Positions 17,418 to 25,945 of a stretch of DNA of 64,000 nucleotides are shown here, in pieces. The translations under genes were made by a program, and so were the position numbers. Every line of letters starts with the position of its first letter. The stretch's first letter is position 1. The notes beneath the pieces were generated by a model. That model did not search any database. It worked only from the letters and a program-made list of their open reading frames with translations, and was not told the DNA's origin. The stretch is from Acetobacteraceae bacterium. GTDB lineage: Bacteria > Pseudomonadota > Alphaproteobacteria > Acetobacterales > Acetobacteraceae. The stretch is taken from contig CANJLW010000001.1 of assembly GCA_947475245.1 (NCBI GenBank), positions 286,025 through 350,024 on the forward strand. The letters are read 5' to 3'.

Positions 17418-17924
17418 ATGATCACGCCCGACTATGTGCGCGTCATGGCGCGCTATAACGCCGAAATGAACCGGCGGATTTACGCCGCCGCCGATCGGTT
17501 GACCGACGCGCAGCGGCGCGAAGATCGCGGGCTGTTCTGGCGGTCGCTCCTCGGCACCCTGAACCACCTGCTGTGGGGCGATCGGCAATGGATGGCGCGG
17601 CTGGATGGCTGGCCGCCGAACACCATTCCCAACCCGCAAAGCCCGACGCTGATCGACGACTACGAAGAACTGAAGAAGGAACGATTCAAGGCGGATGCGG
17701 GGATCGAAGATTTCGCCAACCGCATCGACGACGCCTGGTTCGAAACCGATCTGGAATGGTACAGCGGCGCGGCGAAAAAGCAGATGCGGATGGGCAAGCA
17801 CCTGCTGATGGTGCATTTCTTCAACCACCAGACGCACCATCGCGGCCAGGTCCACGCCGCGCTGACCGCGTTCGGCGCCGATCCCGGCGATACCGACCTT
17901 TTCCTGCTCGTTCCCACGCCGTGA
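17418..17924 (+). CDS. DinB-family protein
   Basis: A four-helix DinB/YfiT-like metal-binding protein of 168 residues from the ATG at 17418 (MITPDYVRVMARYNAEMN), preceded by a GGGG-containing site. An upstream in-frame start at 17343 adds 25 residues that do not resemble the family. Metal ligands are visible as the histidine in LNHLLWGDRQWM and the HQTHHRGQ motif. Members act in thiol transfer or damage responses, but most have no assigned reaction. It stands alone, divergent from the NB-ARC pair. Confidence 0.88.
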   Translation: MITPDYVRVMARYNAEMNRRIYAAADRLTDAQRREDRGLFWRSLLGTLNHLLWGDRQWMARLDGWPPNTIPNPQSPTLIDDYEELKKERFKADAGIEDFANRIDDAWFETDLEWYSGAAKKQMRMGKHLLMVHFFNHQTHHRGQVHAALTAFGADPGDTDLFLLVPTP

Positions 17925-17943
17925 CCGTGGGCGCGCCCGCCCG

Positions 17944-19536
17944 CTACGTGCGCCGAACGTTCCAGGGGTAAGACCCGGAACCGTCGAGAATCCCCGCGAT
18001 ATCCGTTCGTCTGACGGTATAAACCCCGTACTGTCCCAGCGGCAGCAACGGCGGGTCCTCGAACAAAATCCGCTGCATGCGGTCGAACAGGCCGCGCTGC
18101 GATGCGTTGGTGGGGGTGGCGAGCCATTCCTGCGCCAGGGTTTCGATTTCCGGCTTGTCGTACCAGCCGGTCCAGCCTTTGCCGCCCTGACCGCGGATGT
18201 ACATGTTCAGCGCGGGGTTCACCATGGAAACCATGGAGCCGGATGTGTGGAACATGCTCCACCCGCCCTTTTCGACGGACTCGCGGTTGGCGGTGCGCGC
18301 GATCATGGTGCCCCAGTCCATCGGCTGGAAATCGACGTTCATGCCGATGCGGCGCATCAGATCGGCGGTGACGATGCCGAAAGCGCCGAGCTGAGGGTAG
18401 TCCATGGGGGCGAGGACGACGGCGCGTTCGCCGTTGTAGCCGGACTCGGCAACGGCCTTTTTCGCGGCCTCGATCGACAGGGCCGGCATGTCGGCGTGGC
18501 CGAATTCGCTGACGTCCTTGACGCCGCAGGGCATCATGGCCTTGCAGGTGCGCCAGACGGCGGGATCGTCGCCGAACGCCGCGCGCATGTAATCGTCCTG
18601 ATTCACCGCGGCCAACAGCGCTCGGCGCAGCTTCTTGTTGTTGAAGGGGGCTTGCAGGTGGTTGAAGCGGGCGATGCCGTACCAGTTATAGGGGTCCTTG
18701 GGCTGCATCGCGATGCCGCGCGCCTTGCCCATCAATTCGTGCAGATCGGCGGGGACGTATTCCCACCAATCCATCTCGCCCGCCTGCATCGCGTTCGCGG
18801 CGGTGGCGGAATCGGGCATGGTGTACCAGGTGATCCGCTCAAAATGCGCGATCTTGCCGCCGGCGGTGCGTTCCGCCGGTTCGGCGCGGGGAACGTAACG
18901 GTCGAAGCGGGCATAGGCGGAACGGCTGCCGGCGTTGAACTCGTCTTTCAGGAAACGATAGGGGCCGCTGCCGATGGCTTCCTTGACCTGGACATAGGCG
19001 TCGGTTTCGGCGTGGCGTTCCGGCATCACGAAGCAGGTCAGCGCGCCGACGCGCGACAGGGCAACCAGCAGATGCGGGAAGGGGCGCTTCAGCGTCAGGC
19101 GAATGGTTTTGTCGTCGGGGGCGCTGAGCGATTCAGTGGCCTCGGCCACCAGTTGGCCGAAGGAGTCGCGCTTCCACCAGCGTCGCATCGACGCGACGGC
19201 GTCGCGCGCCAGCACCGGTTCGCCGTCGTGGAAGACCAGGCCGTCGCGCAGCTTGAACTCCCACGTGCGTTCGTCGTCCGACACGGTGTGGCCGGCGACC
19301 ATCTGCGGCCGGGGGCTAAGGTCCTGCGCGATGCCGTACAGCGTGTCGTAGACGGCGTAGGCGTGGTTCAGCGTGACCAAGGACGCGGTCCAGATGGGGT
19401 CGAGCACGGTCAGCCCGACGGCGCTGATGAAGCGCAACTCCCGGGGATCGCGGCGCTGCGCGAGGGCGGAGCGCGCGGCCCCGAACGTGCCCAGGCCCGC
19501 GCTGGCGGCCCCGGCTAACAGCGTGCGACGACGCAT
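17944..19536 (-). CDS. ABC transporter substrate-binding protein, peptide/dipeptide type (SBP_bac_5)
   Basis: A 530-residue periplasmic binding protein with a twin-arginine-like leader (MRRRTLLAGAASAGLG, cleavage near ALAQ). Family blocks include the WEFKLRDGLVFHDGEPV segment, the SGPYRFLKDEFN segment and a C-terminal PLLPLGQYGVYTVRR. No permease or ATPase genes are adjacent. It lies 65 bp downstream of hyuB in the same direction, so it may bring in the amide or peptide-like substrate of that cluster. Confidence 0.9.
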   Translation of the reverse strand: MRRRTLLAGAASAGLGTFGAARSALAQRRDPRELRFISAVGLTVLDPIWTASLVTLNHAYAVYDTLYGIAQDLSPRPQMVAGHTVSDDERTWEFKLRDGLVFHDGEPVLARDAVASMRRWWKRDSFGQLVAEATESLSAPDDKTIRLTLKRPFPHLLVALSRVGALTCFVMPERHAETDAYVQVKEAIGSGPYRFLKDEFNAGSRSAYARFDRYVPRAEPAERTAGGKIAHFERITWYTMPDSATAANAMQAGEMDWWEYVPADLHELMGKARGIAMQPKDPYNWYGIARFNHLQAPFNNKKLRRALLAAVNQDDYMRAAFGDDPAVWRTCKAMMPCGVKDVSEFGHADMPALSIEAAKKAVAESGYNGERAVVLAPMDYPQLGAFGIVTADLMRRIGMNVDFQPMDWGTMIARTANRESVEKGGWSMFHTSGSMVSMVNPALNMYIRGQGGKGWTGWYDKPEIETLAQEWLATPTNASQRGLFDRMQRILFEDPPLLPLGQYGVYTVRRTDIAGILDGSGSYPWNVRRT

Positions 19537-19601
19537 GGCGTTTATCCTCCGGCTTCCCGGTCTTTGCGCGGGATTGGTCTTGTTTCAGGCCCGTGGAGTA
19601 T

Positions 19602-21287
19602 TCACCCGCCGCCCGATCCGGTCCAGCCGTAATCGCGGCGGGCGGCTGTGGGGCTGACCTTGCCGCCGGCGATGTCGGCGGCAAGGGCTGCGGGGGCGCG
19701 ATCGGCGGGGTTGCCCATGCCGCCGCCGCCCGGCGTTTGCAGGCGGGTGGTTTCGCCGGCGCGCAGGACGATGCCGGCGGTTTTGGAGGAGAGTTCTTCC
19801 TGCCCGTCGGTGCCGAAGTTGCGAAACAGGCGCGCGACGCCGCCTTGCAGGCCGCCGTTCAGGCCGTCCGCGCCCAGCACGTGGCCGTCGGAGCGGACGG
19901 AGAACACGATGCCGTCGCGGGTGGCGCGGATTTGCCGAGCGATGCCCAGGCCGCCGCGATGGGCACCCGCGCCGCCGGAATCCTCGACCAGGGCATATTC
20001 GTCGACCAGCAGGGCGTATTCGTTTTCCAACGCTTCGGCCGGGAGGTTGGAGGTATTGGTGAGGTGGACATGGATGGCTTCCATGCCGTCGGCGTCGACG
20101 CGCGCGCCCATGCCGCCGCCCATGGTTTCGAGGTAGACGAACTCTCCGCCGCCGATGCGGCGCGGGCCGGAAAAGATGATGGCGGGGACGACGTCGTGGG
20201 ACGCCGCCTGGGCGCGTTCGGGCGGCAGCAGGGCGGCGAAGGCGCCGAACAGGGCGCGGGCGATTTTGTTGCAGGTGATACTGCGCGCGCCGACCGCGGC
20301 GGGAAAGCGCGGGTTCGTCAGGGTGCCGAGGGGGGCGTCGATGGCGATGGCTTCGAACATGCCGCTGTTGGGCAGAAGCTCCGGATCAAGCAGCGCCTTG
20401 ACGGCATAATACACCGAAGCGAGCAGCGCGCTTTCGGGCACGTTCAACGCGCCGCGGGTTTCCGGGCCGGAGCCGGCGAAGTCGATCCCCAGCCGATCGC
20501 CGGAGACTCGCACGGTGGCGACGATCGCCACGGGATCGCCGCCCAGACCGTCGTCGTCGAGCCAGGCCGTGAAGCGTGACTCGCCGTCGGCCATCAGGGC
20601 GACGCGGTTGCGTAGGCGGGTGGCGGTATAGGCGAGTAGATCGGCGATGGCGGTTTCGACGGCGGGCCAGCCCATGCGATCCGTCAGCGCGCGGGCGAGG
20701 CGGCCGCCGCGTTCGTTGGTGGCGATCTGGACCTTGAGGTCGAGCGTGCGTTCGTCGGGGTCGCGGGTGTTGTGGGCGATCAGGCGCAGCAGGTCTTCGT
20801 CAAGTTCGCCCGCGCGCTTGATGCGGATGACCGGCAGGCGGATGCCTTCTTCAAACACCGAGCGCGCTCGGCCGCTGATGGAGCCGGGGACGGGGCCGCC
20901 GACGTCGGAATGATGGCCGACATTGGCGGCGAGGAAGCGAACGACTCCGTCGACGAAGACCGGCGTGATGATCGAGATGTCCGGCATATGGGTGCCGTTG
21001 GCCAGATAGGGATCGTTGCAAATGAACGCATCCCCGTCACGCATGGCCTCCGCCCGCGTATGCGCCAGCACGGCGCGGACGGAGCCCAGCAGCGATCCCA
21101 GGTGCAGCGGGATATGCGATGCCTGGGCGATCAGGCGACCGGCGGCGTCGAACAGGGCGACCGAACAGTCCTTGCGTTCCTTGATGTTGGTGGAGAACGA
21201 CGATCGGATCAGGGTGTTGCCCATGTCCTCGGTAATCGACAGCAGGCGGTTGGCGAACACCTCCATCGCGATCGGATCGGCCAGCAT
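19602..21287 (-). CDS. hyuB: hydantoinase B/oxoprolinase family protein
   Basis: The HyuB-type subunit of an ATP-dependent hydantoinase or 5-oxoprolinase. The ATG at 21287 overlaps the stop of the oxidoreductase gene by 4 nt and gives 561 residues. It starts with the typical DPIAMEVFANRLLSITEDMG. Also diagnostic are SHIPLHLGSLLGSV, DAFICNDPYLANGTHMPDI, ANVGHHSDVGG and the glycine-rich TPGGGGMGNP near the end. HyuA, its usual direct neighbour, is 5 kb upstream on the same strand beyond an accessory island. Confidence 0.94.
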   Translation of the reverse strand: MLADPIAMEVFANRLLSITEDMGNTLIRSSFSTNIKERKDCSVALFDAAGRLIAQASHIPLHLGSLLGSVRAVLAHTRAEAMRDGDAFICNDPYLANGTHMPDISIITPVFVDGVVRFLAANVGHHSDVGGPVPGSISGRARSVFEEGIRLPVIRIKRAGELDEDLLRLIAHNTRDPDERTLDLKVQIATNERGGRLARALTDRMGWPAVETAIADLLAYTATRLRNRVALMADGESRFTAWLDDDGLGGDPVAIVATVRVSGDRLGIDFAGSGPETRGALNVPESALLASVYYAVKALLDPELLPNSGMFEAIAIDAPLGTLTNPRFPAAVGARSITCNKIARALFGAFAALLPPERAQAASHDVVPAIIFSGPRRIGGGEFVYLETMGGGMGARVDADGMEAIHVHLTNTSNLPAEALENEYALLVDEYALVEDSGGAGAHRGGLGIARQIRATRDGIVFSVRSDGHVLGADGLNGGLQGGVARLFRNFGTDGQEELSSKTAGIVLRAGETTRLQTPGGGGMGNPADRAPAALAADIAGGKVSPTAARRDYGWTGSGGG

Positions 21288-22366
21288 CAGGCGGCTTCCA
21301 TGTCCGGGAAGGCGGGCATGACCTCCTCTCCGAACCGGCGCATGGAGGCGATGTTCTGTTCGTGGCTCATGTCGCCGAAGCCGGTCTGGCACAGCAGGTG
21401 GCGCACCCCGACGTCGCGCAGTTCCGCCACCTGTTCGCGCACGCGGGCGGGGGAGCCGTAGAGACAGCCGGAGGACAGGACGAAGGGCAGGGCATCGGTG
21501 TCGCGCACCGCCGGGTCGGTCCAGGGGTTGAGGTTGACGGGATCGATGACGAAATCCGCGGGGTTATAGGCGTGGCGGACGTGCATCATATGCGCGCGGG
21601 TTTCGAGCAGCAGGGCGGAGAGTTCGTCCTCCGCCTGGGCATCGGAATCGGCGACGTAGACATTGCGCCACAGCGCCGTCTGCGCGAGCAGGCGGGCGCG
21701 GGTGGCATCGTCGTGGCCGCCTGCGATCAGGCCGTCTTCGTACAGGCGCCAGCGTTCCTTGATGCGCCCGACCGGCAGGCGAGAGGTCAGCACGGGGATG
21801 CCCTGGCGGCCGCAATCGGTGAAGGACGACGGTGAGATGACGCTGCGCCACAGCGGCGGGCCGGGTTGCTGCACCGGGCGGGGGCGCAGTTCCGGTACGT
21901 TGATGTCGAAGAATTTGCCTTTGTGGATCAGCGGGGATTCGCGCCAGATGCGCTGCAGGATGTCGACGGATTCTTCCATGCGTTCGCGGCTGTCGTCGCT
22001 GCGCAGGCCGTGGCCGACGAATTCGTATTCGTTATAAACCGTGCCCTTGCCGACCCCGACATCGATGCGGCCCTTGCTGAGGTTATCGAGCAAGGCAAGC
22101 TGCACCGCGAGGCGGACCGGATGGTGGAAGGGCATCTGCACGACCGCGAAGCCGATCCTGATGCGGCTGGTTTTCATCGCCAGGGCGGAGGCGAAGATCA
22201 GCGCGTCGTTATAGACGCTTTCGCCGGTGAAGTAGTGCTCGGTCAGCCATACGTCGTGGAAGCCGAGGCTTTCGGCGTAGCAGACCTGATCGATCTGCTG
22301 GTCGATGCGGGCCGCGTCCTCGGCCGGGGAGGGGGAAAGCGCCAGAGTCAGCCATCCGAACCGCAT
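21287..22366 (-). CDS. LLM-class flavin-dependent oxidoreductase (luciferase-like)
   Basis: A 359-residue bacterial luciferase-like TIM-barrel protein that probably uses reduced flavin with O2. The N-terminal MRFGWLTLALSPSP strand, the DVWLTEHYF segment, the LLDNLSKGRIDVGVGKG block and a C-terminal GSPARVREQVAELRDVGVRHLL are typical. The stop overlaps the hyuB start (ATGA), so it belongs to the hydantoinase cluster. It may oxidise an N-heterocyclic or amide compound; the substrate is inferred only from neighbours. Confidence 0.9.
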   Translation of the reverse strand: MRFGWLTLALSPSPAEDAARIDQQIDQVCYAESLGFHDVWLTEHYFTGESVYNDALIFASALAMKTSRIRIGFAVVQMPFHHPVRLAVQLALLDNLSKGRIDVGVGKGTVYNEYEFVGHGLRSDDSRERMEESVDILQRIWRESPLIHKGKFFDINVPELRPRPVQQPGPPLWRSVISPSSFTDCGRQGIPVLTSRLPVGRIKERWRLYEDGLIAGGHDDATRARLLAQTALWRNVYVADSDAQAEDELSALLLETRAHMMHVRHAYNPADFVIDPVNLNPWTDPAVRDTDALPFVLSSGCLYGSPARVREQVAELRDVGVRHLLCQTGFGDMSHEQNIASMRRFGEEVMPAFPDMEAA

Positions 22367-22477
22367 CGGTTTCTCCTGCGTGGGTTACCGGCGGAAGGAT
22401 AGGCGCAAGTCCGGGCCGGCGGCTATATGGCGGGTCTATCTGGCGGTTGTGGTCTGGTTTGAGGTGTGGTCCGCCAA

Positions 22478-22684
22478 TCATTCCGCCGTTTCGCGATGCA
22501 CGGAGTGAGAAACTTTCCCAGGCGACGCGCGATGGTCATAGTGAATGGCCGTGAACGGTAGACTTTCGCCGCAGAGGTCACAGTTTGCCTGGAGAGCGGA
22601 CACCTGGACATCGGCCGGAGGGTTGTCCTTGGCCTTTCGTGCGGCGGGACAATCAGCATTTTCGGGCTTTTGCCGTATGCGCAC
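22478..22684 (-). CDS. Small CxxC / HNH-like protein downstream of parE
   Basis: A 68-codon frame that starts with GTG sharing a base with the parE stop (TAGTG). It contains CDLCGESLPF followed by HYDHR, which resembles the zinc and catalytic part of HNH nucleases, but it is far shorter than a full HNH protein. I cannot assign a function. It may be a third gene of the parDE unit, a truncated nuclease or a chance frame. Confidence 0.4.
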   Translation of the reverse strand: MRIRQKPENADCPAARKAKDNPPADVQVSALQANCDLCGESLPFTAIHYDHRASPGKVSHSVHRETAE

Positions 22685-22974
22685 TACAGATGCCGCCTGA
22701 AATCCATATGCTGGTGCAGGACGCGCACGATCAGGACGCCAATCGCGGTCTTGCGGTAAAAGACTGAATGGCTCGCGGTTTCGATCTTTCGATATCCTGG
22801 CCGGATATCGCCTGCGTCACGCCCGAGGTCGGGAAATTCCGCCAGCATACGGAACGTTTCGTGCAGCCCCAGAATGTATTTCTCGGCCTGGGCGAGGCCC
22901 CATCGCTGCAACGAGGCTACAGCGATGGCTTCGATGTCGGTATCGGCTTTCCGGGATAGGACATAGCTACCCAA
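22684..22974 (-). CDS. parE: ParE/RelE-superfamily toxin
   Basis: A 96-residue type II toxin. The sequence MGSYVLSRKADTDIEAI, the LAEFPDLGRDAGDIRPGYRKI core and the C-terminal VLIVRVLHQHMDFRRHL match the ParE branch that poisons gyrase. Its ATG overlaps the parD coding end by 8 nt, the usual antitoxin-first order. It is the first gene pair of the accessory island within the hyu cluster. Confidence 0.92.
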   Translation of the reverse strand: MGSYVLSRKADTDIEAIAVASLQRWGLAQAEKYILGLHETFRMLAEFPDLGRDAGDIRPGYRKIETASHSVFYRKTAIGVLIVRVLHQHMDFRRHL

Positions 22975-23218
22975 GTGGGGTGCCGCTGCGTTCCTTCACC
23001 GCCGCCCAAATGTCGCCGACGCTTCGGGGGCTGACGCCGCTGTCTTCACCTTCGACAAGGGCGGCTCGCAGCGCGGCAAGCCTGGTTTCCTGTTCTTCCA
23101 ACAGGCGCAGGCCGGCACGCACGACATCGCTGGCGCTACTGTAGCGGCCCTCGCCTACCTGTGCCTCGATGAAGCCGGTGAAATGCTCACCGACGCTGAA
23201 CGAATTGTTTTTGGTCAT
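22967..23218 (-). CDS. parD: ParD-like antitoxin (CopG/ribbon-helix-helix)
   Basis: An antitoxin of 83 residues from the ATG at 23218 (MTKNNSFSVGEHFTGFIE); a start 5 codons further upstream is possible. The pattern VGEGRYSSASDVVRAGLRLLEEQE is the standard ParD/CC2985-type N-terminal RHH segment, and the C-terminal tail would wrap ParE. It overlaps parE by 8 nt. RHH antitoxins usually repress their own promoter; I see no clear operator in the 260 bp upstream. Confidence 0.92.
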   Translation of the reverse strand: MTKNNSFSVGEHFTGFIEAQVGEGRYSSASDVVRAGLRLLEEQETRLAALRAALVEGEDSGVSPRSVGDIWAAVKERSGTPLG

Positions 23219-23482
23219 GGTGTTCGATATCAAATATTGGTACCGGCAGCAAGATTTGTTCGAAAATCAAGCAGACCGAGTGAAAGCTCGATCATTGGCG
23301 AGACGAGTGGGATTTTTCCTCGCGGGGATAACAGAGGATGCTTCAACCTTTTCTATAGATGTCGGCCAAGCTCGCGTATGAGAGGAATTTTCTCCCATAT
23401 CATTCCGGTCTCGAGTCTTCACACGGTCTGCAAGACTTGTGTAACTCCACACCCGGTCGTCGGACACGCGGGGTAGCCGCAA

Positions 23483-24193
23483 CTAGGTGGCAATAAGATC
23501 AGCGAGCTTATCAGCCACGACTGCAAAAGTGTCCTCCCCAGTGCTCAGCCCGTTGCGCGAGGCCAGGAGTGGACTGACGTTGCGAAGAGCATCATAGGTC
23601 GTATTATGAATAATAGGCACGAGCTGGTCAGTTGCGAGAAGCGCTGAAAGCTCTCGATCAGCAACCCCCCCAGTCGGAAGGCGATCTAGCAGCGCGGGTG
23701 TCACTAGCACCAGTCCGATGCGTGACTTTGCTAATCCCTTATCAATTTCGCGAAGGAACGATGATCCAAGAGGGATATCCTTTTCGCTAAACCAGACGGA
23801 GACACCGCGAGCTTTGAGCAGATTATAAAGTTCCGTGGCATCTTCCAGTCTGTCAGCCCATGCATGACATAGGAAGACATCACGAAGATCAGGTAGTTCC
23901 GCTCGCTTCTCGGCGGTCTCGCGGATCGGCGTAAGTGCCTTAACTTCCACGGGCGTATACAAAACTGTGGAACCGGCTCTCGACCATTTCGCTCTTACTC
24001 GGCCGGACCCGCTGCTGCTGCTGCTGCCTCCTCCGCTGCCCCCTGATGAGGAATAGTAGGGCCGGGACGAATAGGGCCCGCTGCTGTAGCTGCTATAGTC
24101 GCTGGAGCGACCGTAGCGGCCACGACATGCAGGGCAATTCGCAGCGGCGCTCGCCGAGCGATGACCCGCTACCGGCGCTGTGCATCTAGCCAT
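23483..24193 (-). CDS. TIR-domain protein with N-terminal CPxC segment and Ser/Tyr/Gly linker
   Basis: A 236-residue protein. The ATG at 24193 is preceded by GAGGGA; an upstream TTG in the same frame is less likely. Residues 1-24 carry C4, H11 and NCPAC (C20, C23), a possible small zinc site. Residues 27-64 are a Ser/Tyr/Gly linker. The TIR domain spans about 104-215, with DVFLCHAWADR, VSVWFSEKDIPLGSSF and the candidate catalytic glutamate E181 in ADRELSALL. TIR domains of this type consume NAD+ or make cyclic ADP-ribose signals in anti-phage immunity. No ThsA-like or other sensor partner is adjacent. Confidence 0.85.
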   Translation of the reverse strand: MARCTAPVAGHRSASAAANCPACRGRYGRSSDYSSYSSGPYSSRPYYSSSGGSGGGSSSSSGSGRVRAKWSRAGSTVLYTPVEVKALTPIRETAEKRAELPDLRDVFLCHAWADRLEDATELYNLLKARGVSVWFSEKDIPLGSSFLREIDKGLAKSRIGLVLVTPALLDRLPTGGVADRELSALLATDQLVPIIHNTTYDALRNVSPLLASRNGLSTGEDTFAVVADKLADLIAT

Positions 24194-24287
24194 GTGAGCG
24201 TCCCTCAACGTTGCTATGATCGAACAAGATCACCTCAGAGTTCAAATTAGTCAAGTGCCATATTACTTAGGTCTGGTGCAAAATTTA

Positions 24288-24440
24288 AGAGTCCGTCCGA
24301 AAAGGATATAAGTGGTTTCAATGGTTTATGGATGATGCCCGCTGGAAGCCGACCCGATGTGAAGCAAAAATAGGGCCGATTACAGGATTGGGTTGGTACC
24401 AAGCGACTGGAATCGCTCAATTCCTTTTCGGACGGACTCT
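24288..24440. mobile_element. 153-bp MITE-like element with perfect 19-bp terminal inverted repeats
   Basis: AGAGTCCGTCCGAAAAGGA at 24288-24306 is repeated exactly in inverted form at 24422-24440. The 115 bp between hold no complete gene; a short frame from 24328 runs through it. No clear target duplication is visible (flanks TTTA and AAGA). This is probably a non-autonomous derivative of an insertion sequence. It lies 95 bp upstream of the TIR gene start and just before a broken recombinase. Confidence 0.8.
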
Positions 24441-24513
24441 AAGACTTCTGCAAGCTGGGGAGACCTTTGGTCCGATTGGGCTTTTCCCTTGCGGAAATTT
24501 CGTGCATAAAGGT

Positions 24514-24945
24514 GGCATCATATGCGGGTATGGGAGGGTGTCCACGGACGGTCAGACCGTGGCGGCTCAGAAGGAGACGTTGACCGCCGCCGGGACCGGC
24601 AAAGGTGTTTCGCGAGGGGGCGAGCGGAGCGAAGACTGAACGCGCCCAGCTTCGCAAGGTGTTGGACGAACTCGACGCGGGCGACGTGCTGATGGTGACG
24701 CGGCCCGACCGTCTGGCGCGTTCGACCCGTGACCTGTTGAACACACTGGCCACGATCACCGCGCACAAGGCGGGATTCCGATTCCTCGAGGACACACGGT
24801 CGGATACGACCACGGCGCACAGGCGGTTTATGCTGACCGTCCTCGGCGGACTGGTGGACTGGCGGAGTTCGAGAGGGAATTGATACGCGCGCTGGCTGGT
24901 GAAGGCTGCGCCCGTGCCAAGGCGAGGGGTAAGAGTCTAGGTTAA
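24514..24945 (+). pseudogene. Serine recombinase/resolvase remnant with two frameshifts
   Basis: Three frames together read as an invertase/resolvase N-terminal domain. The first, around 24526-24600, gives CGYGRVSTDGQT..AAQKETL with no ATG at the expected start. The second, 24603-24860, gives VFREGASGAKTERAQL, then LVTRPDRLARSTRDLLNTL-type residues and RFLEDTRSDTTTAHRRFMLTVLGGL. The third gives LAEFERELIRALAGEG up to a TAA at 24945. A one-base shift lies near 24600 and an 8-bp duplication (GTGGACTG) near 24852. The C-terminal HTH is missing, so it is inactive. Confidence 0.85.
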
Positions 24946-25067
24946 CCGTTCAGGCTCACGGCACACTAGCGACAGGAAGCCTTTGCGCGACGCGAGGGTA
25001 GGGAGTTGGCGAGCGAGATCGCACAAAGCGACACAGTGAGCAGCAGCACGATTTCAAGGCTTGTATC

Positions 25068-25922
25068 ATGAAAAAGCCAAAACGAAAAATTCCCAAGCCG
25101 AAGACGCAGCCAAGCCGATTTGAGCTAATCAAATTCGAGATAGGCGAGGATGCGCTTAAAAAAGCTACCCCCCGACTGCGCAACCAAATTGCCGGATGTA
25201 TGCACGCACACAACGAATTGTCAGTTTTGAATCGCGTGCAGTTATTCAGCATGAACGAGACAGCCGACGCGGGCGACCTCAACAGTTCTGCGATGATTAT
25301 TCAGCAGTGGTTTTTCCTGCAACTGCTGGCTGGTAAGCTAGTCGAAACGTGGAAGATGCTGGCAGCGCGGTTTTTGCACTCAAACCCGCCAGATGCAGTG
25401 TTGAAGAAGTTGGAGGTCGCGCAGGCCGAAAGCCTCAAATGGCTTACTGACTACTTTAGCGATCCTCCGAAGGATAAGGATAACGCGCTACGCATCATAA
25501 GGGACAAGACGGCATTTCACTACGACAAGCTGGATTTAAGTGAGGCCATCGAAGGCCTGCCCGCTGAAGAGAGAATTTTTTACGTCGCGCAGCATCCGGC
25601 GAACGCCCTTTATTTTCCAGGGTCTGCAATGGTGTTTCGGGCGGCATTTGCATTGATCGCAGCGAAGACCGATCCGGTACATGGCCGCAGCTTCGAGGAG
25701 CGTACTGCCGAAGGGGCGAAAATAGTTTTGCGTGATGTTGAGTTGGCGAACGTTCACATGCATACGGTTCTATATGGCCTGATCCGGGCTTTGCTCGACG
25801 AAGTGTTAGGCTATCCCCTCGACGGCCTCACGCAAACCCGCATCCCGGTAGTCGGTGCCCCGAAGCCTGACAAAGTGGGCTTGCCGACCTTCATTGACAT
25901 TGGAAGACGCAGCGGCGGCTAA
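25068..25922 (+). CDS. Hypothetical protein with an Rx5H (HEPN-like) motif
   Basis: A 284-residue, mostly helical protein I do not recognise. The N-terminus is very basic (MKKPKRKIPKPKTQP). Residues 144-152 read IRDKTAFHY, an R145-x5-H151 arrangement like the RNase motif of HEPN domains. HEPN proteins are frequent in defence loci. There is no homologous partner (MNT, ATPase) next to it. Codon use and A/T content differ from the surrounding genes and match the TIR gene, so it is probably part of the same acquired island. Confidence 0.65.
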   Translation: MKKPKRKIPKPKTQPSRFELIKFEIGEDALKKATPRLRNQIAGCMHAHNELSVLNRVQLFSMNETADAGDLNSSAMIIQQWFFLQLLAGKLVETWKMLAARFLHSNPPDAVLKKLEVAQAESLKWLTDYFSDPPKDKDNALRIIRDKTAFHYDKLDLSEAIEGLPAEERIFYVAQHPANALYFPGSAMVFRAAFALIAAKTDPVHGRSFEERTAEGAKIVLRDVELANVHMHTVLYGLIRALLDEVLGYPLDGLTQTRIPVVGAPKPDKVGLPTFIDIGRRSGG

Positions 25923-25945
25923 GGAGGCAGACTTTCCGCTGCTGG

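Noticed and set aside
23267-23482. 71-codon minus-strand frame between parD and the TIR gene
   Set aside because: No recognisable features or ribosome site; it occupies the likely promoter and spacer region.
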